Shown: positions 1-8,968 of the stretch, one piece after another
Position numbering within the stretch: position 1 is the first letter of the stretch
How the letters are laid out: each line of letters opens with the position of its first letter
From: Verrucomicrobiota bacterium
GTDB taxonomy: Bacteria; Verrucomicrobiota; Verrucomicrobiia; Opitutales; Opitutaceae
DNA: 31,736 nt
NCBI GenBank assembly: GCA_023457035.1
Contig: JAEWNN010000047.1
Location: 1 to 31,736, forward strand
Reading direction: 5' to 3'
Notes under the pieces: model-generated
Told to the model about the DNA's origin: nothing
The model's database searches: none
What the model saw: the letters and a program-made list of their open reading frames with translations, nothing else
Program-made: the position numbers and the translations under genes

Positions 1-1
1 A

Positions 2-1381
2 GTCCACGTCCTCTACGATTTCTCGGCCGGAGATACGCTGGCGCCAAAAGATGGCTGGTCGTTCGCGAGCACCTCGTGGATCCTTGAACAAGTCCCCGGA
101 AGCACCGCTATCGGTCTTCAATTCTCCTATCCGGGTAGCAAGGTCGGCGAAGACGGCATGCGCGAAATGCGCTTCAATTCGCCGCCGACCGACGAGTTCT
201 GGCTGAAGTTACGACTGCATATTCCCGTCAACTATACCCACCGCTCCGACGTGAGAATCGATACGCCGGATGCGAGCGCTCAAGGCTGGCAAGTCGGAGA
301 TCGCATCCAAGGAGCGGACGGCCTCTCCCAGGGAACCATCTCTGCAGTCGATTCCACGGGCTTCTTCCTCCGAAATCCCGCCCGTGGGGGGACCAACTCG
401 GTCTGGGTCGGCGTCGTCCGCAATCTGACCCGCAACACTACAGCCACAACGACCAAGCGCTTCGGCTACTCCAGCAACAACAAGCTGCTCACCTTGTGGG
501 CGGACGGATACTCAGCAGGCGGACTGGGTTCGACGATCATCTGGGAAATGTGGCCGGAGACTGGCGGCAGCCCGGGCTCCACGCCCACCGCAAGCAACCT
601 GGCAGTCCATTACTCGACGGGGGGACACACCGGGTGCGGTCCCCACCTCCAATCAACACCATTTGTCACGCTCCCCGACGACGGAGGGCACTACATCGAC
701 ATCGTTGTCCGGGGGCGTTTTTCCAGCCAAGCCGGAGCCAAAGATGGGATCATCCAGACTTGGCTGCGCAAAGAGGGGCAGAGCGTATACACCCGCATTC
801 ACAACATCGAGAATGCCGACATGGACAAGCGAGGGACCGACACCTCGCCCGACCTCCAGCCGTGGCAACACGGCTACCTCATGGGCTGGTCAAACTCCGG
901 CTACGACGAAACCACAACCTTCCACATCTCGCGCATCGAGTATTCGTCCACCCGTCCGGCTGATCTGCCATCGGCCGCCGCCACCTACACCTCGTGGCGC
1001 GCCGCGAACTTCTCCGGCGCCGATCGGACCAACGACGCCATCTCCGGCCCCGACGCCGACCCCGACGGCTGCGGCCTCACCAACCTCGCCCGCTACGCCT
1101 TCGGCCTTCCCGCCCGCGGACGCGTTGCGAACCCGACCACCCCCGGCACCACCACCGGCGGCACCGACACCTTCCTCACGCTCACCTTCCCCCGTCGCGC
1201 CGTCGCGAGCGACCTGACCTACACGCTCGAGAGCAGCACCGACCTCGTCACCTGGGCCGCCGTGCCGGGCCGCACCTACACCGCCGGCTCCGACCCGATC
1301 ACCGCACGTGACGCGGTGGCGATCGGCACCGCCACCCCGCCCCGCCGCTTCCTCCGCCTGCGCGTGACCGGGACTCCGTGA
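2..1381 (+). CDS. Large secreted/surface protein, C-terminal part (5' end outside window)
   Basis: The reading frame is open from base 2 and runs to a TGA at 1379-1381, so the gene begins upstream and the ATG at 158 is internal. About 460 residues are visible. The first ~320 residues are rich in Ser, Thr, Gly and Trp and look like beta-sandwich (concanavalin-like or lyase-like) material, but I do not recognise the family and name no enzyme. The last ~110 residues are recognisable: a 'DPDGCGLTNLARYAFG' stretch followed by a 'YTLESSTDLVTW' stretch. This pair is common at the C-terminus of large exported verrucomicrobial proteins and is probably a surface or secretion module. Function unknown; export is inferred from this module only, since the N-terminus is missing. 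Confidence 0.75.
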   Translation, partial: VHVLYDFSAGDTLAPKDGWSFASTSWILEQVPGSTAIGLQFSYPGSKVGEDGMREMRFNSPPTDEFWLKLRLHIPVNYTHRSDVRIDTPDASAQGWQVGDRIQGADGLSQGTISAVDSTGFFLRNPARGGTNSVWVGVVRNLTRNTTATTTKRFGYSSNNKLLTLWADGYSAGGLGSTIIWEMWPETGGSPGSTPTASNLAVHYSTGGHTGCGPHLQSTPFVTLPDDGGHYIDIVVRGRFSSQAGAKDGIIQTWLRKEGQSVYTRIHNIENADMDKRGTDTSPDLQPWQHGYLMGWSNSGYDETTTFHISRIEYSSTRPADLPSAAATYTSWRAANFSGADRTNDAISGPDADPDGCGLTNLARYAFGLPARGRVANPTTPGTTTGGTDTFLTLTFPRRAVASDLTYTLESSTDLVTWAAVPGRTYTAGSDPITARDAVAIGTATPPRRFLRLRVTGTP

Positions 1382-1451
1382 TCATCCCGTTCTGCACTCT
1401 GCCTTCTCCATTCTGCCTTCCCTCCTCCCGCCGCTTCCGCCGCGCAGCGAC

Positions 1452-1472
1452 GCCCTGAGCCTGTCGAAGGGC
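1452..1472 (-). repeat. Short dispersed repeat (CTTCGACAGGCTCAGGGC type)
   Basis: On the minus strand this reads CCCTTCGACAGGCTCAGGGC, with the ends GCCC/GGGC inverted. To my knowledge this short element is scattered through intergenic DNA of many environmental bacteria. Only one copy was noticed in this window, so the repeat status is from memory, not shown here. Confidence 0.45.
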
Positions 1473-1723
1473 TGCGCCTCCGCATCGCCCAAGCCGTGTC
1501 CCTGGACGACGCACCGCGGCGCTGACGCGACGCAGTGGTGCATCCTGCGGCCAGACCGCATCGCGGCCACGAGAAGGCGCACATACGCACCGAAAGAGCG
1601 GATCGTTCTCGTGGCAGCTTGCGCCTCTTCGTCGCGGGGTCCCTTTGATTCTCGATTCCGCCGTTCGGATTAGCCGCAAAGATCCTAGCGCGGCTCCGCC
1701 GCATCCGTAGGCGCAGAATGATG

Positions 1724-1793
1724 AACCACGGATTTCACGGATGGGCACGGATTCCGGGGTACCCTATCCGTGGAATCCGTGTGATCCGCGGTC
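1724..1793 (+). repeat. CACGGAT-family interspersed repeat with inverted arms
   Basis: The units CCACGGATT, TCACGGATG and GCACGGATTCC follow each other at 1727-1755, and an inverted arm GGAATCCGTG lies at 1772-1781, the exact complement of CACGGATTCC at 1746-1755. The arms continue imperfectly outwards (AACCACGGAT against ATCCGCGGTC). Read on the minus strand it encodes the peptide string NPCPSVKSVV, a well-known false-protein signature of this repeat in environmental genomes. It probably acts as a mobile or structural intergenic element and is not part of the helicase gene. Confidence 0.7.
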
Positions 1794-2013
1794 AACTTTC
1801 CCGACAGGGCGCGACCCAGGGAAATCGCGTGCACAAAATGCAGCGTTTGCAGGGATAGCTGCGCCAACATTCTTCCAACAGAATGAGCACCACTGGATCG
1901 CAACCATAGCGCACCGTGATAGCGGCACCCTCACACCTGCCACCCCTTCACCGGGCCTTGGTCATGTTCCCCGCTTGCGCGGCCGCGCCCGGACCCGCAA
2001 ACCGTCCCTCCCG

Positions 2014-5000
2014 ATGTCCACACCTCTCCCGCTCACCGAACGCCAGCGCGCCGATCTCCATGCGGCGCTGCGCCTCTTCGATGGGCGCGATCGTCAGCGT
2101 GGCATCCAGTACCTGCGGGACCACCGCGTGCTCCACCTCGGCCCTTACGACAACGGCGCACGCGGAGTCGAGAACGGCTTCGCCGCCGATGTCCAGGGCT
2201 CCGACCTCTACGTGGTGGAATGGATCTGCTACGGCCCGGACGAGTGGGCGAACGACTGCACCTGCCCGCTCGGCGGCGACTGCAAACACGCCTACGCCGC
2301 CGCGTTGGCCGCGCTCGGCACCGCACCGGGCGGGTTCGCCGGCCCGCGTGCCCCGATCTTCGCTATCGCACCCGCCCGCGCCGCGACCGCCGCTCCGGCC
2401 GACGAGCCGCAACTGATCGACCTCCTCGAGCAACGCCACGGCCGCTCGCTCGAGAAGAAGGAGCGAAACTTCGTCCGCGAGCTCGCGCAGCTCCTCCACC
2501 GCAACCGCCAGCGCTGCGCCATCTTCGAGGACGATCTCAGGCGCTGCGGACTCGGCGATCCCGCCCACTACTACAACAGCTACCGACCCGTCATCACCGA
2601 CTGGTGGGACGGCGCCGCCGCGCCCGCCACGCTGCTGGAGTTCTGGCAGTACCTCGCGCTCTTCGCCGAACGCTTCCACCGCGACCTGCCGCCGCTGATG
2701 CGGCCCGTCACCGATGTCGCGCTCGTGCGCGAGCGCGTGGCCGCCCGCGAGCGCCGCGCCGCCGTCGAACACTGGCAACGACTCTTCGCCGAGGACCGTT
2801 TCTCCACGGTCGCGCCCTCCGGCCCGCCACCGCGGCTACCCCGCGAGATCCGCCTGCGCCTCACCGCCCCCAAACTGACCTGGGAGTTCCGCGACACTGC
2901 CGACGCCGTCTGGCAGGTCGCCAAGGCGCCGCAGGCCGCCACGTGGTTCGACGCCCTCGGCCACAACCCCGTCGGCGCCGAGCCCGTCACCCTCGCGCTG
3001 CTCCAGCACGTGAAGCTCCAGCGGCTTCAGCAGCAATACTGGAGCGGCACCGAACCGCAGACGCTCAAGCTCGCCGAGGAGCGCACCCTCGACCTCATCC
3101 GCGCCCTGCTCGACCAGCCGACGTTCCACCACCTGCTCGTGGCCGAGAACGGCGAACCGTTCGCCGCCGCCCGCGTGCCGCTGCATTGGCTCGGCCGCCC
3201 GCTGCCCGACCGGCCCGACGACATCGCCTTCGAACTCGTCCAGCCCGATGGCGCCCCCACTCCGGCCGCCCTGCTCCGCCTCCCGGGCGAACCCCCGCTC
3301 GCGCTCGCCAACCGAACCGTCTTCACCCTGCCACCACCGTTGCCCGGCCACCAGCCCCGCAACGTCGTCGTCCCGCGCGAGGCGCTGGCCACGGCCGCCG
3401 CCGCCAAGGCGCTGCGCCGGGCCGCCGCCCAAGTCGAGGGCGTCGCGCTGCCCGAGGTCGAGATCCTCACCCTGCGCCCCCGCCTGCGCTGCACCCTCGG
3501 ATCCCTCGACCGCGCCTTCGACGACACCGAGTGGCTGCTGGTCGAGGTGCACGGGGTCTCGCCCGACGGCGAACTCGTCCAGCGGCGCGACAGCAACGGC
3601 CGCTGGACCACGCTGCGCGGCACCGCCGCCGCCCCCGCCGACCGGGTACGCGAGATCGAGCGCCAACCGGCCGAGGCCGCGATGCCGTTGCTCCACGAGT
3701 TCAACCTCAGCCACGACTTCGACAGCCACCAGTGGCGCCGCTCCGCCTCGCCCAAGGCCTTCCCGGAACAGTTCGCCGCCTGGGCCGAACGCTGCCGCTC
3801 GCTCGGCGTCGAGCTCGAATGCGACCCCGAACTCGCCGGCCTCGTCCGCGCACCGGACCGCGCCCGCGTCGATGTGTCGGTGAAGTCCGGCGACGAGAGT
3901 TCCGGCATCGACTGGTTCGACCTCGAGATCGCCGTGCGCGCGGAGGACACCACGCTCACCGAGGCCGAGCTCAAGCTGCTCCTCAAGGCCAAGGGCCGTT
4001 TCGTCCGGCTCCCCGGCAAAGGCTGGCGCCGCCTCTCGCTCGAACTCTCCGACGAGGAGACGGCCAAACTCGCCGAGCTCGGGCTCGATGCCGCCGCGCT
4101 CGAGGGCGGCTCCGAGAAACAACGTTTCCACGCGCTCCAGCTCGCCGACGAGCGCATCGCCGGCCTCCTGCCCGCGCAGCACGCCGCCCGGGCCCGCGAG
4201 CGCGCCGCGCAGCTCACCGCCATCGCCGAGCCGCCCCTGCCCGCCGGCCTCGTCGCCGAGCTGCGCCCATACCAGCGCGAAGGATTTCACTTCCTCGCCC
4301 ACCTCTCCGCCAACGGGCTCGGCGGCGTGCTCGCCGACGACATGGGTCTGGGCAAGACCGTGCAGGCGCTCGCCTGGCTGCTGCACCTCGCCGCGCAACG
4401 CACAGCGGCCGAGGGCAGGAAGGCGAAGCCGCTGCGCGCGCTCGTCGTCTGCCCGAAGAGCGTCGTGCCGAACTGGTCGCTCGAGGCGAAGAAGTTCGCG
4501 CCCTCGCTCACCGCGGCCCCCTTCGCCGCCGGCGCGATCCCGGCCGGCGCCAATCTCGTCGTCGTCAACTACGCCCAGCTCCGCCGCGCGGCCAAGGAGC
4601 TCGGCGCCGAGCGGTGGGACGCCGTGATCCTCGACGAGGGCCAGAACATCAAGAATCCGCAGTCGCAGACGGCCCGCGTCGCCCGCGACCTGCGCGCCAC
4701 GCACCGGCTCGTGCTCACCGGCACGCCGATCGAGAACCGCGTGTTGGATCTCTGGAGCCTGTTCGCCTTCGCGATGCCCGGACTGCTCGGCACGCAGGCC
4801 TCGTTCAAGCGCGCCTTCAACGACAAGGACAACCCCGGCGCCGCCCGCGCCCGCCTCGCCCGCCGCGTGAAGCACTTCATGCTGCGCCGCACCAAGGGCC
4901 AGGTCGCCGCCGACCTCCCGCCGCGCACCGAGGAGGACCTCGCCGTCGAGCTCGACGGCCCGCAGCGCCGCCTCTACGACGCCGAGCTCAAGCGTACCCG

Positions 5001-5772
5001 CGCCATGCTCCTCGGCGTCAAGACCGACCGCGAGTTCGACAAACAACGGTTCAACATCCTCCAGTCGCTTCTGCGCCTGCGCCAGATCTGCTGCGACCCG
5101 CGCCTGATCGGCTTCGAGGACGGGAAAACCAAGCGCACCGGCGCGAAGCAGAAGACGGCAGCCGCCGCGGCGAAGGCCATGGCCAAGTCGGCGGCCAGCG
5201 CCCGCTCCGGGAACGACCGCGACGCCGAGTCGCCGAAGTCCGGCGACACCGGATCCGCCAAGCTCGAGGCGTTGCGCGATACGATCGAGCCGCTCGTCGA
5301 GGAGGGGCACCGCGTGCTGGTGTTCTCGCAGTTCGTCACGATGCTCGAGCTGATCGCCACCGAGCTCACGGCGCGCGGCATCAAGCACCTGATGCTCACC
5401 GGCCAGACGGAGAACCGCCAGGAGCTGGTGAACCGGTTCCAGTCCGCCGAGGGCGAACCCGTTTTCCTGCTCTCGCTGAAGGCCGCCGGCGCCGGTCTCA
5501 ACCTCACCGCCGCCAGCTACGTCGTGCTCTACGACCCGTGGTGGAATCCCGCCGTCGAGGCGCAGGCGATCGACCGCACGCACCGTATCGGCCAGACCGA
5601 ACACGTGATCGCGTACCGCCTGCTCGCGCGCGGCACCATCGAGGAGAAGATCCGCAAGCTCCAGCAGGCGAAGGCCGAACTGGCGCGCAGCATCGTGCAG
5701 GAGGAGAACCTCGCCACCGTGCTCAGCCTCGCCGACCTGCGCTTCGTGCTGGGCGAAGATCCGGCGGAGTGA
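2014..5772 (+). CDS. SWIM zinc-finger SNF2-family DEAD/DEAH helicase
   Basis: This is a 1252-residue Swi2/Snf2-type ATPase, expected to translocate on double-stranded DNA and remodel protein-DNA complexes in the cytoplasm. A SWIM zinc site, CTCPLGGDCKH, sits at residues 82-92. A long middle region of unclear fold follows. The helicase core begins around residue 750: motif I DDMGLGKT with Lys781, motif II DEGQ from residue 874, motif III LTGTPIENR, and the second RecA lobe with LVFSQF, AAGAGLNL and DRTHRIGQ (1187-1194). All motifs look intact. The start at 2014 (MSTPLPLTERQ) was chosen because the upstream extension to 1741 reads through repeat DNA. The gene stands alone on the plus strand. 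Bacterial members with a SWIM domain are widespread, but their exact task is mostly unknown. Confidence 0.93.
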   Translation: MSTPLPLTERQRADLHAALRLFDGRDRQRGIQYLRDHRVLHLGPYDNGARGVENGFAADVQGSDLYVVEWICYGPDEWANDCTCPLGGDCKHAYAAALAALGTAPGGFAGPRAPIFAIAPARAATAAPADEPQLIDLLEQRHGRSLEKKERNFVRELAQLLHRNRQRCAIFEDDLRRCGLGDPAHYYNSYRPVITDWWDGAAAPATLLEFWQYLALFAERFHRDLPPLMRPVTDVALVRERVAARERRAAVEHWQRLFAEDRFSTVAPSGPPPRLPREIRLRLTAPKLTWEFRDTADAVWQVAKAPQAATWFDALGHNPVGAEPVTLALLQHVKLQRLQQQYWSGTEPQTLKLAEERTLDLIRALLDQPTFHHLLVAENGEPFAAARVPLHWLGRPLPDRPDDIAFELVQPDGAPTPAALLRLPGEPPLALANRTVFTLPPPLPGHQPRNVVVPREALATAAAAKALRRAAAQVEGVALPEVEILTLRPRLRCTLGSLDRAFDDTEWLLVEVHGVSPDGELVQRRDSNGRWTTLRGTAAAPADRVREIERQPAEAAMPLLHEFNLSHDFDSHQWRRSASPKAFPEQFAAWAERCRSLGVELECDPELAGLVRAPDRARVDVSVKSGDESSGIDWFDLEIAVRAEDTTLTEAELKLLLKAKGRFVRLPGKGWRRLSLELSDEETAKLAELGLDAAALEGGSEKQRFHALQLADERIAGLLPAQHAARARERAAQLTAIAEPPLPAGLVAELRPYQREGFHFLAHLSANGLGGVLADDMGLGKTVQALAWLLHLAAQRTAAEGRKAKPLRALVVCPKSVVPNWSLEAKKFAPSLTAAPFAAGAIPAGANLVVVNYAQLRRAAKELGAERWDAVILDEGQNIKNPQSQTARVARDLRATHRLVLTGTPIENRVLDLWSLFAFAMPGLLGTQASFKRAFNDKDNPGAARARLARRVKHFMLRRTKGQVAADLPPRTEEDLAVELDGPQRRLYDAELKRTRAMLLGVKTDREFDKQRFNILQSLLRLRQICCDPRLIGFEDGKTKRTGAKQKTAAAAAKAMAKSAASARSGNDRDAESPKSGDTGSAKLEALRDTIEPLVEEGHRVLVFSQFVTMLELIATELTARGIKHLMLTGQTENRQELVNRFQSAEGEPVFLLSLKAAGAGLNLTAASYVVLYDPWWNPAVEAQAIDRTHRIGQTEHVIAYRLLARGTIEEKIRKLQQAKAELARSIVQEENLATVLSLADLRFVLGEDPAE

Positions 5773-6013
5773 GCTGCGCGCCGCGCGCGAGCTACCCGCC
5801 CGCAGCCCGGGCAACGTATCGCATGCGGTGGGCCCGGGTCTTCGACCGGACGCCCCAGGTGTTCATCGACTCCCATGCGCCAGTCCGCCGCGGCCGGGCG
5901 GGGACCGGCCCGACCGCATGCACCGCCCCGCGCAACGAAGCGCGGCCCGAAGGGTTCCCCGCCCCGCCGGGATTCTCCCTCCTTACCCCGTCCCTCGTTC
6001 ACCCCGACTCGCC

Positions 6014-7186
6014 ATGCGCACCGGACTCCTCCGCCAACTCGCCGCCGCCGCGCTCCTGTTCACCGCCACCGCGGCCACGACCTTCGCCGCCGATGCCCCG
6101 CCGGCCTCCATCACCGGACCGGCGGTCGCCTGGAGGTTCGACACGGGCAAGGAGGTCGTCGCGTCACCGCTGCTCGCCGACGGCGTGCTCTACTGCGGCA
6201 GCACCGGCTACGCGTTCTATGCGATCGACGCCGCGACCGGCACCCTCGTGTGGAAGGTCGACGCCAAGTTCCCCGTAAGCTCGAAGCCCGCCATCGCCGG
6301 CGACATCGTGTGCTTCGAGTGCGGCAACGCCCTCACCGGAGTCGACCGCAAGACCGGCAAGGTGCGCTGGGAGTTCGTCGCCAGACCGTTCCGACCCATC
6401 GCCTCGATGGACCTCACCGACTACCACCGCTCCTCGCCGGTGATCGCCGCCGGGGTCGCCTACTACGGCGACGACTGGGGCAACCTCAACGGCGTCGATG
6501 TGCGCACCGGCCAACTCGTCTTCCAGTACACGACGCCGACCCAGCGCCCGATCCGGGCCACCCCGGCAGTGTCCGACGGCATAGTCTTCTTCGGCGACTG
6601 GGAGGGCGAGGTCTACGCGGTCTCGCTCGCCGACCGGAAGCCGGTCTGGCAGCACACCCAGGCGAACTGCCGGCCTTACTACGGCGCGGTCGTCTCCGAA
6701 TTTGTGGTGCAGGGCGGCCTCGTCTACTTCGGCAGCCAGCACGACATCTTCGCCCCGCTCGACATCGCGACCGGCAAGCCCGCCTGGACCTTCGCGGAGC
6801 CGAAGCAAACCTACCTGCCCGCCACCCCGCTCGTCCACGAAGGCCGCGTGATCATCGCCACGACGATCTTCACCCACTCCGTCCTTTGCCTCGACCAGGG
6901 CACCGTCGTCTGGGCGTTCAAGGGCGAGGGCATCTTCTTCACCAAGCCCGCACTCCACGGCACGACCCTGATCGTCAACAGCACGAACTTCGGCGGCCCC
7001 GGACACCTCTACCTGCTCGACGTCGCCACCGGCAGGCTCGTCAACAGCCTCCGCATCGAGAAGGCCAGGCCGTCCGCCCCGGCCCTCGACAACGAGAAGG
7101 TTTACCTCGGCGCCGGCGACGGCTGCCTCTACGCGCTCAAGCTGCGCGAACTGCTCCCCGCAGCGGCCTCCCCGGCGGCACAGTAG
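6014..7186 (+). CDS. Secreted PQQ-like beta-propeller repeat protein
   Basis: A 390-residue protein with a clear signal peptide (MRTGLLRQLAAAALLF..., likely cut after ~residue 25 at AFAAD-type sequence). The rest consists of repeated propeller blades of the type 'ADGVLYCGSTGYAFYAID' and 'ATGTLVWK', matching PQQ-like repeats also found in BamB-type proteins. No cytochrome CxxCH motif is present and the full set of quinoprotein dehydrogenase residues was not recognised, so it is more likely a structural or binding propeller in the periplasm than a PQQ enzyme. The start was placed at the ATG beginning the signal peptide; the frame is open upstream to 5828, but that sequence is unlike protein. 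The 241 bases between the helicase and this gene hold nothing recognised. Confidence 0.85.
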   Translation: MRTGLLRQLAAAALLFTATAATTFAADAPPASITGPAVAWRFDTGKEVVASPLLADGVLYCGSTGYAFYAIDAATGTLVWKVDAKFPVSSKPAIAGDIVCFECGNALTGVDRKTGKVRWEFVARPFRPIASMDLTDYHRSSPVIAAGVAYYGDDWGNLNGVDVRTGQLVFQYTTPTQRPIRATPAVSDGIVFFGDWEGEVYAVSLADRKPVWQHTQANCRPYYGAVVSEFVVQGGLVYFGSQHDIFAPLDIATGKPAWTFAEPKQTYLPATPLVHEGRVIIATTIFTHSVLCLDQGTVVWAFKGEGIFFTKPALHGTTLIVNSTNFGGPGHLYLLDVATGRLVNSLRIEKARPSAPALDNEKVYLGAGDGCLYALKLRELLPAAASPAAQ

Positions 7187-7298
7187 ACCGGCCCCACCTT
7201 GTTGGCTCGGGAGGGATACCGTTTCGCCAGCGGCAACACCGGCGGGCTTTTGCCGAAACAGCGGTTGCGCGCACACTTCCGGACATCCCCGTCATACC

Positions 7299-8084
7299 AT
7301 GAGCGAACAGCCGGATGCGCCAGAAGCCCTCCCCCCCGCCGCCAAGCCCCCTCGGCCCCCGCCCTCCATCGACCTCCTGCAGGCGCTGCTCGAAGGCACC
7401 CCGGACGCCGTCTACTTCAAGGATCGGGCCAGCCGCTTCACCCACATCAGCCGCGGGCTCGCCCGCCAACTCGGCCTCGCGGACCCGCAGGAGGCGTATG
7501 GAAGAACCGACCGCGACTTCTTCGCCGCCGAACATGCCGACCAGGCCATGGCCGACGAGCGGCGCATCCTGGAGACCGGCGAGCCGATCATCGACCTGGT
7601 CGAGAAGGAGACCTGGCCCGACGGCCATGTCACCTGGGCATCGACCACCAAATTGCCGCTCCGCAACGCCGCCGGCGAGGTCGTGGGCACCTTCGGCATC
7701 TCCCGCGACATCACCGCGCGCAAGGCCGCCGAGCAACGGCTCCAGGCGGCCCAGCACGACCTGGTCGCAGCCGCCCAACGCGCCGCGGTGACCCAGTTCG
7801 CCGCGGACGTGCTCACCCGCGCCCTCGGCCTGCTCGACACCGCACAGCACAAGACCGAGCGGATCCGCCGGCGCGCCGCCCACACCTCCGCCGACGCACT
7901 CGGGCAACTCGCCGGCCAACTCGCCGCCCTGCTCGCCAATGGAAGCGCCGCCCACCAGTTGGCGGTGGATCTCTGCGCGCTCACCGCCACAGCCGCGGCC
8001 GAACAGAAGGCGCTGCTCGAGGACATCGACGATCTGCGGCTCAATCTGCGCGAGCTCACGCACCTCCTCGAGGAGCCCAAATAG
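7299..8084 (+). CDS. PAS-domain protein, probable histidine-kinase remnant without catalytic domain
   Basis: 261 residues. After a Pro-rich N-terminus, a PAS domain covers about residues 24-145 (TPDAVYFKDRASRF..., ending in GTFGISRDITARKAAEQRL). The remaining ~115 residues are helical. They resemble the dimerisation region of PAS kinases common in Verrucomicrobia, where a 'VLHNVGN' motif carries the phospho-accepting His and the region ends with an AAEQxALLxxxDxLRxN segment. Here the corresponding motif is VLTRALGLLDT (171-181) with Thr173 in the His position, and the protein stops at residue 261 with no HATPase domain. It may therefore be a sensor or decoy dimerisation partner rather than a kinase. 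The comparison is from memory. It is convergent with sdhB, with a terminator between them. Confidence 0.78.
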   Translation: MSEQPDAPEALPPAAKPPRPPPSIDLLQALLEGTPDAVYFKDRASRFTHISRGLARQLGLADPQEAYGRTDRDFFAAEHADQAMADERRILETGEPIIDLVEKETWPDGHVTWASTTKLPLRNAAGEVVGTFGISRDITARKAAEQRLQAAQHDLVAAAQRAAVTQFAADVLTRALGLLDTAQHKTERIRRRAAHTSADALGQLAGQLAALLANGSAAHQLAVDLCALTATAAAEQKALLEDIDDLRLNLRELTHLLEEPK

Positions 8085-8117
8085 ACAGAAACGGCGCCAC
8101 CGTTGCCGATGGCGCCG
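8085..8117 (-). terminator. Rho-independent terminator of the sdh operon
   Basis: On the minus strand, CGGCGCCA (8117-8110) pairs with TGGCGCCG (8099-8092) around a 10-base loop and is followed by TTTCTGTCTATTT. It lies 36 bases past the sdhB stop. The stem may also slow transcripts of the convergent PAS gene. Its layout resembles the terminator at 16604-16636. Confidence 0.7.
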
Positions 8118-8152
8118 GCGCAATGCGGAACTGGTTACGCGGGAGAGGGAGC

Positions 8153-8938
8153 TCAGGCCCCGCCGCCGCTGGTGACGGCCGGAGCCTGCTGGAAGGTCGA
8201 GCGCACGGTGGCCGCGAGGTAGTCGCGGTTGAACTTCGAGATGAAGTCGTGGCTGATGCCCTTCGGGCAGACGGCCGAGCACTCGTACTGGTTGGTGCAG
8301 CTGCCGAAGCCGGCCTCGTCCATCGCCGCGACCATCGCGAGCACGCGGCGGTCCTTCTCGGGCTGGCCCTGCGGAAGCAGGTTGAGCTGCGAGCACTTGG
8401 CGGCGGTGAAGAGCATGGCGGAGGCGTTCTTGCAGGCCGCGACGCAGGCGCCGCAACCGATGCAGGAAGCGGCGTCCATGGCGAGGTCGGCGGTCTCCTT
8501 GGCGATCGGCGTGGCGTTGGCGTCCTGGGCGGCGCCGGTGCGGATGCTGATGAAGCCGCCGGCCTGCATGATCTTGTCGAAGGACTTCCGGTCGACGATG
8601 AGATCCTTCAGGATCGGGAACGGCGCGGCGCGCCACGGCTCGACGGTGATCTCGTCGCCCTCGTTGAAGGAGCGCATGTACGTCTGGCAGGTGGCCACGC
8701 CCTTGTGCGGGCCGTGGGGCTTGCCGTTGATGACGGCCGAGCAGGTGCCACAGATGCCCTCGCGGCAGTCGTGGTCGAACGCGATCGGCTCCTCGCCGGC
8801 GTTGGTGAGGTCCTCGTTGACCACGTCGAGCATCTCCAGGAAGGACATGTTCGGGTTGAGGTCCGGGGTCTCGTAACTCTTGAACTCGCCGGCGGTGGAG
8901 GCGTTCTTCTGGCGCCAGACTTTGAGTTTAACTTTCAT
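8153..8938 (-). CDS. sdhB: Succinate dehydrogenase/fumarate reductase iron-sulfur subunit
   Basis: The 261-residue electron-transfer subunit of succinate:quinone oxidoreductase carries electrons from the flavin in SdhA to the quinone site at SdhC. All cluster ligands are visible: [2Fe-2S] C58, C63, C66 (CREGICGTC) and C84; [4Fe-4S] CIGCGACVAAC at 159-169; and the third cluster with C214, C220 and C224 (CTNQYECSAVCP). Length is typical for the soluble B subunit of b558-type enzymes. It is the last gene of sdhC-sdhA-ORF6N-sdhB, separated from sdhA by an unrelated gene, and begins 30 bases after that gene ends. No Shine-Dalgarno is seen before the ATG. The direction of catalysis (succinate oxidation or fumarate reduction) cannot be read from sequence. 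Confidence 0.95.
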   Translation of the reverse strand: MKVKLKVWRQKNASTAGEFKSYETPDLNPNMSFLEMLDVVNEDLTNAGEEPIAFDHDCREGICGTCSAVINGKPHGPHKGVATCQTYMRSFNEGDEITVEPWRAAPFPILKDLIVDRKSFDKIMQAGGFISIRTGAAQDANATPIAKETADLAMDAASCIGCGACVAACKNASAMLFTAAKCSQLNLLPQGQPEKDRRVLAMVAAMDEAGFGSCTNQYECSAVCPKGISHDFISKFNRDYLAATVRSTFQQAPAVTSGGGA

Positions 8939-8968
8939 GGGCGGAGGGAATGGGCGGAAACGGTTGGT

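Larger units (their letters stand above)
1382..2013. other. 632-base non-coding gap with two interspersed repeats
   Basis: No convincing gene is seen on either strand. The helicase frame stays open upstream to 1741, but that part reads through repeat DNA and has no family-like sequence. The gap holds a short dispersed repeat at 1452-1472 and a CACGGAT-type repeat at 1724-1793, annotated separately. The rest is low-information sequence; no clear promoter or terminator was found. Confidence 0.6.

Noticed and set aside
1741..2013. An N-terminal extension of the helicase by 91 codons
   Set aside because: The extension is encoded by repeat DNA and has no family-like sequence; MSTPLPLTERQ at 2014 is a natural start.
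2836..5814. A 992-codon open frame on the minus strand opposite the helicase gene
   Set aside because: It is the antisense shadow of a GC-rich gene; no domain is recognisable, while the plus-strand frame has all SNF2 motifs in order.
2220..6278. A 1352-codon plus-strand frame overlapping the helicase and propeller genes
   Set aside because: Its translation is almost entirely Arg/Pro/Ala with no domain, a wrong-frame artefact of high GC.
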